From contig DDQG01000037.1 in NCBI GenBank assembly GCA_002342585.1, positions 17,385 to 53,141 of the forward strand: a DNA stretch of 35,757 nt, read 5' to 3'. Below, one piece after another: positions 1 to 7,038 of the stretch; the stretch's first letter is position 1, and each line of letters begins with the position of its first letter. A program made the translations under genes and the position numbers. Below the pieces are notes generated by a model that did no database searches, was not told where the DNA came from, and saw only the letters and a list, made by a program, of their open reading frames with translations. The stretch comes from Prevotellaceae bacterium UBA2448. Lineage in GTDB: Bacteria > Bacteroidota > Bacteroidia > Bacteroidales > Bacteroidaceae.

Positions 1-21
1 GTTCGAGTCTCGTTTTCCGCT
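1..21 (+). tRNA. tRNA-Gly (GCC-type), 3' end only
   Basis: The window opens inside the T-arm of a tRNA. The last T-stem G is followed by the T-loop TTCGAGT, the 3' T-stem strand CTCGT, the acceptor strand TTTCCGC and discriminator T. This matches bacterial tRNA-Gly(GCC), which has U73 and a CGCGAG/CTCGT T-stem. The implied 5' acceptor strand is GCGGAAA. CCA is not encoded, as the next bases are CTT. The isotype is inferred from the 3' end alone, because the anticodon lies outside the window. Confidence 0.8.
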
Positions 22-35
22 CTTCAATAATAAAG

Positions 36-69
36 GTGAACCAATCAAACGAGAGGTTCACTTTTTTTT
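36..69 (+). terminator. Rho-independent terminator after tRNA-Gly
   Basis: A perfect 7-bp stem pairs GTGAACC at 36-42 with GGTTCAC at 55-61 across a 12-nt loop, followed at once by eight T. It lies 14 nt past the tRNA end and closes the tRNA transcript. Confidence 0.85.
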
Positions 70-140
70 GTTGAATATGTTTTATCTTCGTGTTGAATAT
101 GGTTTTTCTTTGCTGAATATGGTTTTTCATTGCTGAATAA
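69..140 (+). repeat. Imperfect 20-nt tandem repeat
   Basis: The unit TGYTGAATATGGTTTTTCWT occurs as a diverged 22-nt copy (69-90), two good 20-nt copies (91-110, 111-130) and a partial copy (131-140). It fills the non-coding gap between the tRNA terminator and the next promoter. The first copy contains TATCTTCG (83-90), which resembles a Bacteroidota -7 box. A small hairpin, GTAGGG/CCCTAC with an AAAT loop, follows at 145-160. Function is unknown. Confidence 0.65.
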
Positions 141-203
141 AAGAGTAGGGAAATCCCTACGAAAGGTTAGGTTTTTTCTCCGGTTTATTTGTTGTGAAGA
201 CTA

Positions 204-211
204 TAATTTTG
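204..211 (+). promoter_or_regulatory. Bacteroidota -7 box
   Basis: TAATTTTG fits the Bacteroidota -7 consensus TAnnTTTG and lies 35 nt before the ATG at 246. No convincing TTTG -33 box stands at the usual distance, so the promoter is called on the -7 box alone. Confidence 0.5.
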
Positions 212-245
212 CAGCGTGAATAATAACAATTAAAAACGCAAGCGT

Positions 246-1466
246 ATGAAACGACTACTCATTATCCTATTATCGTTAGCACCAATCATGATGATGGCGC
301 AGGACGATATGTATTTTACTCCATCGAAGAAGAAGGCTGCTGCTACACGTGTGCAGACTTCAGGGTATGCAGGTACCAGACAGTCGTACTTCGGAAATAG
401 TAATGTTACGACAGTTGAGTCGGAACCAGTAGATAACAGTACTGTGGATTATGGCAGTTCTAAGCGCTCTGACGATGAGTACAACCGTCGTTATGTCAAC
501 GGAGGCGGAAGCAGTTCGTATGAAAACAACAATGACAAAAAAGGTAAGTACGACACAGAAGACATCACTGATGTTGACAATAATGAGTTGGATTACCGTT
601 ATTCCCGTCGTATTCTCCGATTCCACAGTCCTAATGTGGTTGTGGCAGTCAGTAGTCCTTACTACTGGGATCTTGTGTATGACTGCGGAGTATATGACTA
701 TCTGTATGACTACTATTACTACGACCCGTTCTACTATGGTTGGGCATGGAACTGCGGCTGGGGTTACGGCTGGAGCTGGGGTTACACTTGGCGTCCGTGG
801 AACACCTGGTACGGACCAATCTGGGGATGGAGTCATCCGCGTGCTTGGGTAACATGGGGCATTGGTCCCGGATGGGGCTATCGTGGATATGCATACCACC
901 ACGGATGGTACGGACGTGCTATAGCAGGTCGCGGAATTGGCAGAGGCGGATATGTACGAGGTGCCCGTTCTTATGCAGGCAACTGGAACCGCAATGCTAA
1001 GATGCGTACGAACAATATGGCAGGTTCGAGAGGTTATGCCAACAATGGCAGACAGTCGTTCAGTCGTGCTGGTGGACGTATGACCAGAGGAGGCGATGGC
1101 GGTTCTTACAGCAGAGGTGGCGGAGGCGACAATGGATTCCGCATGAGCGATATAGGTCGCGGACGTCAGGGCTCACGCAGTTCATATAATACCAATAGCA
1201 GTTCGCGCAGTTACAATCGTAGTGCCGATGCATACAATCGTAGTTCACAGAGCTATTCCCGTGGTTCGCAGAACTACAACCGTTCGACAGCTCCAAGCAC
1301 ATCACGTAGTTATAGCGGAGGTCGTAGTAGCGGATATAGTGGTGGCGGAGGCTTTGGTGGTGGAAGTCGTGGCGGAGGATTCAGCGGCGGTGGCAGTCGA
1401 GGCGGTGGCTTCGGTGGAGGCGGCTTCGGCGGCGGTGGTAGAGCCGGCGGCGGAGGAAGAAGATAA
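246..1466 (+). CDS. Exported Tyr/Trp- and Gly/Arg-rich hypothetical protein
   Basis: Function not recognised. The 406-aa protein starts with a Sec signal peptide (about residues 1-18, ending MMMA before QDD). Three compositional zones follow: an acidic, Ser/Asn-rich stretch (about 20-115); an extreme Tyr/Trp/Gly zone (about 118-235) with runs such as YYYYDPFYYGWAWNCGWGYG; and an Arg/Gly/Ser/Asn-rich tail (about 236-406) ending in GGGFGGG-like repeats and RR. There is no catalytic motif, lipobox or clear transmembrane helix after the signal. It has its own -7 box at 204-211 and lies 99 nt upstream of the FadL-like gene. The composition suggests an aromatic- and glycine-rich surface, matrix or adhesive protein, but that is inference only. 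Overlapping frames here are long merely because the gene is repetitive. Confidence 0.85.
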   Translation: MKRLLIILLSLAPIMMMAQDDMYFTPSKKKAAATRVQTSGYAGTRQSYFGNSNVTTVESEPVDNSTVDYGSSKRSDDEYNRRYVNGGGSSSYENNNDKKGKYDTEDITDVDNNELDYRYSRRILRFHSPNVVVAVSSPYYWDLVYDCGVYDYLYDYYYYDPFYYGWAWNCGWGYGWSWGYTWRPWNTWYGPIWGWSHPRAWVTWGIGPGWGYRGYAYHHGWYGRAIAGRGIGRGGYVRGARSYAGNWNRNAKMRTNNMAGSRGYANNGRQSFSRAGGRMTRGGDGGSYSRGGGGDNGFRMSDIGRGRQGSRSSYNTNSSSRSYNRSADAYNRSSQSYSRGSQNYNRSTAPSTSRSYSGGRSSGYSGGGGFGGGSRGGGFSGGGSRGGGFGGGGFGGGGRAGGGGRR

Positions 1467-1471
1467 ATAAT

Positions 1472-1506
1472 GGTTAATGGTTAACGGTTAAAGGTTAACG
1501 GTTAAA
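1472..1506 (+). repeat. GGTTAAN heptamer array (5 units)
   Basis: Five consecutive heptamers read GGTTAAT, GGTTAAC, GGTTAAA, GGTTAAC, GGTTAAA. They fill the start of the 99-nt spacer before the FadL-like gene. The same heptamer family recurs at 7014-7034, 10364-10405 and 30323-30336. The array is followed by a TTCGT-rich degenerate stretch to about 1540. Confidence 0.85.
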
Positions 1507-1565
1507 GAGTTTTTCGTAATTCGTCTTTCGTTTTTCGTATAAAATAATAAATAGTTAATAAGGCT

Positions 1566-3206
1566 ATGAAAAAGTATATATATACCACATTGGTTGCGAT
1601 GGCAGGTGCAGCTGCTATGAACGCACAGTCGGCATACGATGCTGAGATAATGAGTACGGCAGATTTGAATGGTACTGCACGATATGTAGGAATGGGTGGA
1701 GCTTTGGGAGCACTTGGTGCCGACCTTTCTACTATGGGTAATAACCCTGCTGGTACAGGACTGATGAGAACGCAGGACGTTTCCTTCTCGTTCGGAGGTC
1801 TGTTTACCGGCAATAAGGGAACGCTTGGCGAAGATGGCGGAAGGGCATCTGTCGATCAGGCTGGTATAGTATTCGTTTTGCCAGGAGATAATGGCTCGCT
1901 GCGCAACATAAACTTTGGTGTCAACTACCAGAAGAAGCGCAACTACATGAGCAATCTGGACCAGTGGATGAACCTGAATGGCGGTTCGCAGACATTCCAG
2001 ATAGCAGAGATGGCAGACGATGCTTACCTTAACAACACCGCTGGTGCATTGACTTATGGTGCAATTCCTTACGCAACAAAGATAGGGAAGACCGATCCGG
2101 GAGTGGACGTTACCGATGTTCGCAATAAAGTGATGGACTCCAAGTATTATCATCAGGGAATAATTCTTGATAACTACAAGGAAATAATGGTGGGCAGCAC
2201 CCCTCTCAAATATGCCGATTACGAAACTAAATTCGACGCATACGACCGAGGCAAACTGGCTGGATACGGATACTTCGGTGTTCCTGCTGACGAAGCAAAC
2301 ATTCGCAAAGCTACGTTTGGCAGCAATGCACAAATCGACCTGAACGTATCGACAAACCTCGACGACAGAGTATTCCTCGGATTGTCAGTAGGTATTTATA
2401 CAAGCAGTTACGACCGATATACCTCTTACTACGAAAAGGGAATCGACGGTAACTCCTACCAGATAGACAGCAAATATCATAACTCAGCCGACGGAGTGAA
2501 TGTGAAGTTCGGTGCTATCTTCCGTCCTGTCGAAGACTCTCCATTCCGTTTTGGTATCGCTGTGCATACTCCTACATGGTATAACATCCGCGACTACAAC
2601 ACCGTGTATATTGGAGAAACAGGCTACAACTTCGACTCTGGTGACTACAAGTACCGTTTCCGCACCCCTTGGAAATTCAACTTCAGCTTAGGACATACAG
2701 TCAGCAACATGTTGGCACTTGGTGTAGAATATGAATTCCAAGACCTGGCATCCAACAAATACAGCTCCAGCTACGGCAGCAATCTGGATATGTCGGGCTG
2801 CAACAACGACGTAAAGGCAAACCTGCGCACTCAGCACACAGTGAAAGTAGGTGCAGAACTGAAGCCAGCTCCCGAATGGGCAATCCGTCTCGGCTACAAC
2901 CTCGTTACCTCCGGCATCAAGAAGACAGCCAACACATACATCAACTACGACAGCGACTTCACCGAAACCGACTACACCAACTGGGGAGCCATCAACCGCA
3001 TCACCTTCGGTCTTGGTTACCGCTTCAGAGGTGGCTACATCGACCTTGCCTACCAGTTGCAGTTGCAGAAAGGCGACCTCTACGCCTACGACTACAACGG
3101 TGTAGATCACACCAATGTCGGCTTGAATCAGAACCCTGTAATCGCCCCAACACAGATTACCAACAACCGTAGCCACGTCATGGCAACCCTCGGTTTCAAG
3201 TTCTAA
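1566..3206 (+). CDS. FadL/OmpP1/TodX-like outer-membrane protein
   Basis: A 546-aa outer-membrane beta-barrel of the OmpP1/FadL/TodX type, a family that moves hydrophobic or other small compounds across the outer membrane; the substrate here cannot be read. A signal peptide covers about residues 1-20 (cut before QSAYDAE). The N-terminal region has ARYVGMGGALGALGADLSTM followed by NNPAGTG (residues 59-65), the NPAG-type plug motif of the family. The rest alternates polar and aromatic residues as in beta-strands, and the protein ends in GFKF, with the C-terminal aromatic typical of barrels. Bacteroidota homologues are often labelled 'hemin receptor' without firm evidence. A strong terminator follows at 3243-3271. 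The start is the only Met before the signal peptide. Confidence 0.85.
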   Translation: MKKYIYTTLVAMAGAAAMNAQSAYDAEIMSTADLNGTARYVGMGGALGALGADLSTMGNNPAGTGLMRTQDVSFSFGGLFTGNKGTLGEDGGRASVDQAGIVFVLPGDNGSLRNINFGVNYQKKRNYMSNLDQWMNLNGGSQTFQIAEMADDAYLNNTAGALTYGAIPYATKIGKTDPGVDVTDVRNKVMDSKYYHQGIILDNYKEIMVGSTPLKYADYETKFDAYDRGKLAGYGYFGVPADEANIRKATFGSNAQIDLNVSTNLDDRVFLGLSVGIYTSSYDRYTSYYEKGIDGNSYQIDSKYHNSADGVNVKFGAIFRPVEDSPFRFGIAVHTPTWYNIRDYNTVYIGETGYNFDSGDYKYRFRTPWKFNFSLGHTVSNMLALGVEYEFQDLASNKYSSSYGSNLDMSGCNNDVKANLRTQHTVKVGAELKPAPEWAIRLGYNLVTSGIKKTANTYINYDSDFTETDYTNWGAINRITFGLGYRFRGGYIDLAYQLQLQKGDLYAYDYNGVDHTNVGLNQNPVIAPTQITNNRSHVMATLGFKF

Positions 3207-3242
3207 GTTCTGCAGGGTAAAACAAGAATCATAGAAATCATT

Positions 3243-3271
3243 GCAGCAGCCTTCGGGTTGCTGCTTTTTTT
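3243..3271 (+). terminator. Rho-independent terminator
   Basis: A 9-bp stem (3243-3251 with 3256-3264, one G-T wobble) is capped by the stable TTCG tetraloop and followed by seven T. It sits 37 nt after the FadL-like gene and insulates it from the hydrolase gene. Confidence 0.93.
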
Positions 3272-3283
3272 GTTGAAAATGTA

Positions 3284-3313
3284 TTTGGAAAGGAAATAAT
3301 TGTTGTAATTTTG
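3284..3313 (+). promoter_or_regulatory. Bacteroidota promoter, -33 and -7 boxes
   Basis: TTTG at 3284-3287 and TAATTTTG at 3306-3313, 18 nt apart, match the Bacteroidota housekeeping promoter (TTTG, about 19 nt, TAnnTTTG). It drives the hydrolase gene at 3355. Confidence 0.75.
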
Positions 3314-3354
3314 CGGGTTGAAAAAGAATAACAAGATTAGTCAAAGATAACAAA

Positions 3355-4605
3355 ATGAAAAAGCAAACCATTATTACTATTCTGCTTGCCTTTGTCGTTT
3401 CCTTAACAGTGGAGGCGCAGGTGGACCTCATCGGTTCGTGGACGGGTAAACTCGACTTGGGCATTACTAAGTTGACGATAGTGTTACACCTGAAAGAAGC
3501 AAACGGCAATGTGAATGTGACGATGGACAGCCCCGACCAGAGTGTTAATGGCATACCGTGCATGAAAATGTTCATGTCGTACGACTCGCTGGTAGTGAGT
3601 GTCAGAAGCATAGGCGCTGCATACGGCGGACGACTGAAGGATGGCAAAATTGTGGGCACGTTCAAGCAAATGGGCAAGTCGTTCCCGCTGGTACTGACGA
3701 AAGGCGTGGAAGAGCTGAAACGTCCGCAGAATCCGCAACCGCCGTTCCCATACGAAACGGAGGAAGTGACATTCCGCAACGAACAGGACAATGCCACGCT
3801 TGCCGGAACGCTGATGTGGCCCGTCGGCTATAATCCAAAGTCGAAGAAGAAACCTCTTGTTGTTCTCTTCATTTCGGGCAGCGGTCAGGAGGATCGCAAC
3901 GAGGAAATCTACGACCACAAGCCTTTCCTTGTCATTGCCGATTATCTGGCACGCCACGGAATAGCCTCTCTGCGCTATGACGACCGCGCCACGGGAGCCT
4001 CCAAGGGCGGTGACTTGAGAAATGCCACGAGCGAGGACTTTGCCCGTGACGCTGCCGCAGGGCTGGAATATCTGCGTAGCCGCAAAGCCTTCTCCAAGGT
4101 CGGCATCATCGGTCACAGCGAGGGCGGACTCATCGGCTTTCTGCTTGGTGCACAGGGAAAGACCGACTTCCTCGTCTCATTAGCAGGCCCTGGCGTGAAG
4201 GGTGACACGATTATGGCATACCAGCAAAACCGTATGCTGGCTGATATGGGGAAGCCCGACACGGTGACAACAGAGCAAATTAGTAAAATTCCGCAAGTTC
4301 AGAGAATCCGTTGGTATCAGTGGTTCGTCGATTACGACCCGTCTGCCAACATCGCTGTCACGCGCTGCCCTGTCTTCGCACTCAACGGCGACAGCGACTG
4401 GCAGGTTATCTCTTCGCTCAATCTTACCGCTATAGAACGTTTGTTGCCAAAGTCGAAGAACAACCTCACGAAAGAATACCCGGGTCTTAACCACCTCTTC
4501 CAGCACAGTGCCACAGGGCAGCCCGGAGAGTACCGACAGATAGAGGAAACCATATCGCCAGAGGTGCTCAGCGACATCGCGAATTGGATAAATAGCCTTA
4601 AATAG
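3355..4605 (+). CDS. Secreted alpha/beta hydrolase
   Basis: A 416-aa exported serine hydrolase. The signal peptide is about residues 1-21 (MKKQTIITILLAFVVSLTVE, cut before QVDL). An N-terminal beta-rich region of about 120 residues (GSWTGKLDLG...) precedes an alpha/beta-hydrolase core containing the oxyanion-side FISGSGQEDRNE, the nucleophile elbow GHSEGG (Ser255), the acid region ALNGDSDWQV and the late His in PGLNHLF. This layout is common in periplasmic Bacteroidota hydrolases annotated as acyl-transfer or esterase-type enzymes; the substrate is not determined by sequence. It is monocistronic by appearance, with its own promoter at 3284-3313, and is followed by a repeat-rich gap. Confidence 0.85.
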   Translation: MKKQTIITILLAFVVSLTVEAQVDLIGSWTGKLDLGITKLTIVLHLKEANGNVNVTMDSPDQSVNGIPCMKMFMSYDSLVVSVRSIGAAYGGRLKDGKIVGTFKQMGKSFPLVLTKGVEELKRPQNPQPPFPYETEEVTFRNEQDNATLAGTLMWPVGYNPKSKKKPLVVLFISGSGQEDRNEEIYDHKPFLVIADYLARHGIASLRYDDRATGASKGGDLRNATSEDFARDAAAGLEYLRSRKAFSKVGIIGHSEGGLIGFLLGAQGKTDFLVSLAGPGVKGDTIMAYQQNRMLADMGKPDTVTTEQISKIPQVQRIRWYQWFVDYDPSANIAVTRCPVFALNGDSDWQVISSLNLTAIERLLPKSKNNLTKEYPGLNHLFQHSATGQPGEYRQIEETISPEVLSDIANWINSLK

Positions 4606-4644
4606 CCACCATCACCCGGAAATATACGGACAAAAGTTTTAGTT

Positions 4645-4682
4645 AGTAAGGATTATTCTTGCGCTCAGTAAGGATAATTCTT
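4645..4682 (+). repeat. 16-nt direct repeat, period 22
   Basis: AGTAAGGATTATTCTT (4645-4660) and AGTAAGGATAATTCTT (4667-4682) differ at one base. The second copy is also a partial inverted repeat (GTAAG...CTTAC). Two same-face copies about two helical turns apart suggest a protein-binding site, but no regulator can be named. Confidence 0.6.
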
Positions 4683-4705
4683 ACTTTTTGTATGGACTTT
4701 TCGTT

Positions 4706-4745
4706 AAAACCACGACGTGAAATTTATATTCCACGTCGTGGTTTT
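4706..4745. repeat. Perfect 14-bp inverted repeat
   Basis: AAAACCACGACGTG (4706-4719) is exactly reverse-complementary to 4732-4745, with a 12-nt AT-rich loop. The arms end in A4 and T4, so each strand reads as a GC stem plus a short T run. That suits a weak bidirectional terminator for the hydrolase gene, though the T run is short and lies inside the stem. ACGTCGT recurs just downstream (4754-4760), as does CTACGTAG. Confidence 0.75.
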
Positions 4746-4809
4746 GATATTTTACGTCGTTGAATAATAATTCTACGTAGTATTTTATGCTTGTTTAGTT
4801 AGGATTTTG

Positions 4810-4817
4810 TAATTTTG
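4810..4817 (+). promoter_or_regulatory. Bacteroidota -7 box for HU-related gene
   Basis: TAATTTTG matches TAnnTTTG and lies 84 nt before the ATG at 4902. No exact TTTG is seen at the -33 position. The long leader between it and the ATG shows no clear riboswitch. Confidence 0.5.
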
Positions 4818-4901
4818 CACCGTACTGAGTGGAAGATTTGTGTAGGGAGAGTGAAAGTTTTATCCGTAGAGGGTCTGTCGGCCCTGCAATAGTTAAGGAT
4901 T

Positions 4902-5588
4902 ATGGCAAAGTATATTAAGAAGGAAATGGTTGACCTGAACAATCCGGGGCAGACCATATTTGCGTACAAGATGAAGACGCTGCCGATGGACAGTGCCGAC
5001 TTCATCCGTGACTGTGCGCGGAATACGACGTTTTCGGAGTCGGAAATAATTGCTGTTCTCGGCATTGTTACCGAAAATCTGGCTCAGCGCATGGCACACG
5101 GATACAGTGTCACCATCGAGGGACTGGGAACGTTTAAGGCGCAGGTAGGCATGAGCCGCGAGGCACGTCAGAGGAAGGAGGAGGAGAAGCAGTCGGCAGC
5201 CCTTGCCACTGATGGCGGCGGCAGTCAGCAGGAAGAGACGGGGGCTGCACAGCACTCGCTGAATGCCCGCAGCCTGGAGGTGACGGGGGTGCTATGGAAA
5301 CCGGCGAAGTCGTTGGTCAAGGAAACACGTGTGGCGTGCAACTTGGAACGTGGTGGTACGGAGATGCTGCGCACTTCAAAATATACCTTCGAGGAACGCA
5401 AGGCGCGGGCGCTGGCATTCATGAAGCAGAATACCGTGATGCGAGTTGCTGACTATGCCCGCCTGACGGGACTGTCGCACACAAAGGCGGCAGCGGAACT
5501 TAAGAATATGTGCCACGGTGAGAATTCAGAAATAACATCCACGGGGACATATGGCAGCAAAGTGTTCTTTGCGAAAGACAAAAACTAA
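4902..5588 (+). CDS. HU/IHF-related DNA-binding protein with C-terminal extension
   Basis: A 228-aa protein with an HU/IHF-like N-terminal domain (about residues 1-95: MAKYIKKEMVDLNNPGQTIF, then FIRDCARNTTFSESEIIAVL and VTIEGLGTFKAQVG). This matches the Bacteroidota 'HU-related' family of nucleoid proteins. A charged and low-complexity linker (about 90-130) leads to a second region. The last 70 residues (YTFEERKARALAFMKQNTVM onward, with VADYARLTGLSHTKAAAELK) read like a helix-turn-helix or winged-helix module. Ordinary HU is about 90 aa, so more than half the protein is extension. The likely role is chromosome architecture or local regulation; the function of the extension is inferred from pattern only. 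A strong terminator overlaps its stop. Confidence 0.8.
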   Translation: MAKYIKKEMVDLNNPGQTIFAYKMKTLPMDSADFIRDCARNTTFSESEIIAVLGIVTENLAQRMAHGYSVTIEGLGTFKAQVGMSREARQRKEEEKQSAALATDGGGSQQEETGAAQHSLNARSLEVTGVLWKPAKSLVKETRVACNLERGGTEMLRTSKYTFEERKARALAFMKQNTVMRVADYARLTGLSHTKAAAELKNMCHGENSEITSTGTYGSKVFFAKDKN

Positions 5589-5617
5589 GTGAGCTCTTCG
5601 GGGCTCACTTTATTTTT
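5587..5617. terminator. Bidirectional terminator between converging genes
   Basis: A 10-bp stem (5587-5596 with 5601-5610, one wobble) has a TTCG tetraloop and is followed by a T-rich run. It starts inside the stop codon of the HU-related gene. On the other strand it can end the DUF2807 gene, whose stop lies at 5617. Confidence 0.9.
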
Positions 5618-6345
5618 TATTTCAAGTTGTCGATGAGGGTGGCTTTGCCGCGGACGCTTCTTTCTTTGCGGATGGCGGTGCCGTTGAGGGTGAGTTTGCT
5701 TTCGTTATCGACTATGGCGATGACCTGGTCGGCATGGAGGGTGAAGGTTGGCTGCGACTTGCGCATGGTGATGATGGTGGCTGCGTGGGTCTTCACGTTT
5801 TTGAAGACGGAGCGGTCGGTGTCGCTGCCTTCGAATTTGAAGTTTTCGCATTGCAGACTGTCAACGAAGAAGGAACCGCTGCGCAAGGCTCCTACATGTA
5901 CGTTGGGGTTGGTCCAGCTACCGCGGCTGTAGAAGTTGCCACCTTCGCAGAGGGATACGTACTGGAGGGTGGGGGTGGTGATGTAGGCGGTGAGCTGGTA
6001 GTTGGTCTCGTACATGTTGAGTTGCTCGTTTGAGTCGGAATGGAGTCCGAGGGTCAGGAGGCTGCTCTCTATGTCGATGGTGACGTGCTCGAGCAGGGCT
6101 GAGTCGCCTTCGAGTTCTATCTGGCATTTGTCGCCTTGGGTGTATTCGATGTTTATTCCACAGAGGGAACAGATGTTGGAGAAGTCGAATGCGATGGGAA
6201 CGAGCTTGCGCTGTATGTTGACTTCTTCCGTCTTACATCTTACATCTGACTTCTTCTCTGTCGATTGGCTATTGGTTTTGTTGTTGCAGGAAATAAAGAA
6301 GATTGTTGCTGCAAGAATACTGCCTAAAATGAAATATTTTCTCAT
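5617..6345 (-). CDS. DUF2807 (head GIN-like) lipoprotein
   Basis: A 242-aa lipoprotein. Its N-terminus MRKYFILGSILAATIFFISC ends in a type II signal peptide with Cys20 as the lipidated residue. The body is rich in short beta-strands, with serially repeated 'VxLxxGNFxSxG'-like turns (for example YVSLCEGGNFYSRGSWTNPN and LRSGSFFVDSLQCENFKFEG). This fits the right-handed beta-roll of the DUF2807 / 'putative auto-transporter adhesin, head GIN' family common in Bacteroidota. Function is unknown; a periplasmic or outer-membrane-attached location is expected. It is transcribed away from slyD from a shared intergenic region and converges on the HU-related gene. Confidence 0.7.
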   Translation of the reverse strand: MRKYFILGSILAATIFFISCNNKTNSQSTEKKSDVRCKTEEVNIQRKLVPIAFDFSNICSLCGINIEYTQGDKCQIELEGDSALLEHVTIDIESSLLTLGLHSDSNEQLNMYETNYQLTAYITTPTLQYVSLCEGGNFYSRGSWTNPNVHVGALRSGSFFVDSLQCENFKFEGSDTDRSVFKNVKTHAATIITMRKSQPTFTLHADQVIAIVDNESKLTLNGTAIRKERSVRGKATLIDNLK

Positions 6346-6361
6346 GGGAGTCTTAATTTTG

Positions 6362-6406
6362 GTGCGAAGATAACGATTTTTTGCATTTATATCCGTATCT
6401 TCGCAC
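6362..6406. promoter_or_regulatory. Divergent promoter pair in an 11-bp inverted repeat
   Basis: GTGCGAAGATA (6362-6372) and TATCTTCGCAC (6396-6406) form a perfect 11-bp inverted repeat with a 23-nt spacer. Each arm contains TATCTTCG, a variant of the -7 box TAnnTTTG, one on each strand. The left arm faces the DUF2807 gene and the right arm faces slyD. The GTGCGAAGATA string recurs at the lon promoter (22564-22573), so this is probably core promoter sequence rather than a specific operator. Confidence 0.65.
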
Positions 6407-6430
6407 GGAATAATAATAAAGTTTTGATTT

Positions 6431-7012
6431 ATGGCATCAGAAAATAATTACATCACAATTGCATACAAGCTGTATGTAAAGGACGAAGATGACAAGGAGG
6501 AGGACTTGGTAGAGGAGTGTTCGGCTGAGCATCCGTTTATGTTTATCAGCAATCTGGGTCAGGCATTGCCTGCTTTCGAACAGGCTGTTGAGGGACTGCA
6601 GAAGGGTAGTGCGTTCGATTTCGTAATTCCCTGCAAGGACGCGTACGGAGAGTTTAACGACGACCTTATGTTCGACGTTGAGAAGAAGATGTTCGAAGTA
6701 AATGGTGTGTTCGACTCGCAGCATATTTACGAGGGTAATATCATTCCGTTGCAGGGTGAGGACGGCAGCCGTTTTCACGGAACTGTCATCGAGGTGAAGG
6801 ACGATGCTGTGACGCTCGACCTGAACCACCCACGTGCCGGACAAGATTTGCATTTCGTCGGTACTGTCTGCGAGAGTCGTCCTGCTACGAATGAGGAAAT
6901 CACAGCTACGCTTAATTTTATGAGCGGTGAGGGCTGTGGCGGCGGTTGCGGCAGTTGCGGCGGCTGTGGAGATGAAGGTGGCTGTGGCGGATGCGGCGGA
7001 TGTGGAAAGTAA
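6431..7012 (+). CDS. slyD: SlyD-type FKBP peptidyl-prolyl isomerase
   Basis: A 193-aa cytoplasmic FKBP-fold prolyl isomerase and chaperone. Signatures are the N-terminal strand ITIAYKLYVKDEDDKEEDLV, the FISNLGQALPAFEQAVEGLQ segment (equivalent to 'iPGLEkALeG'), KDAYGEFNDDL, and the insert-in-flap end LNHPRAGQDLHFVGTV, which is diagnostic of SlyD. The tail (residues 164-193) is almost pure Gly/Cys with seven Cys (169, 173, 176, 179, 185, 188, 191) and no His, unlike the His/Cys tail of E. coli SlyD; metal binding, perhaps nickel or zinc, is likely. It is first in a probable slyD-aroC-ssb-kdsA-kdsD unit, with aroC 26 nt downstream. Confidence 0.9.
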   Translation: MASENNYITIAYKLYVKDEDDKEEDLVEECSAEHPFMFISNLGQALPAFEQAVEGLQKGSAFDFVIPCKDAYGEFNDDLMFDVEKKMFEVNGVFDSQHIYEGNIIPLQGEDGSRFHGTVIEVKDDAVTLDLNHPRAGQDLHFVGTVCESRPATNEEITATLNFMSGEGCGGGCGSCGGCGDEGGCGGCGGCGK

Positions 7013-7013
7013 C

Positions 7014-7034
7014 GGTTAACGGTTAAAGGTTAAC
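7014..7034 (+). repeat. GGTTAAN heptamer array (3 units)
   Basis: GGTTAAC, GGTTAAA, GGTTAAC fill nearly all of the 26-nt slyD-aroC spacer and end 4 nt before the aroC ATG. Same family as 1472-1506. Confidence 0.85.
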
Positions 7035-7038
7035 GATT

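Noticed and set aside
360..902. Frames on both strands inside the Tyr/Gly-rich gene
   Set aside because: They follow from the repetitive codons of the real gene; only that frame has a signal peptide and coherent zones.
1488..2333. Minus-strand frame of 281 codons
   Set aside because: It is the antisense shadow of the FadL-like gene with Cys/His-rich, non-protein-like composition.
2688..3797. Minus-strand frame of 369 codons
   Set aside because: It is antisense to the end of the FadL-like gene and the start of the hydrolase gene, crosses a terminator and promoter, and has no recognisable protein features.
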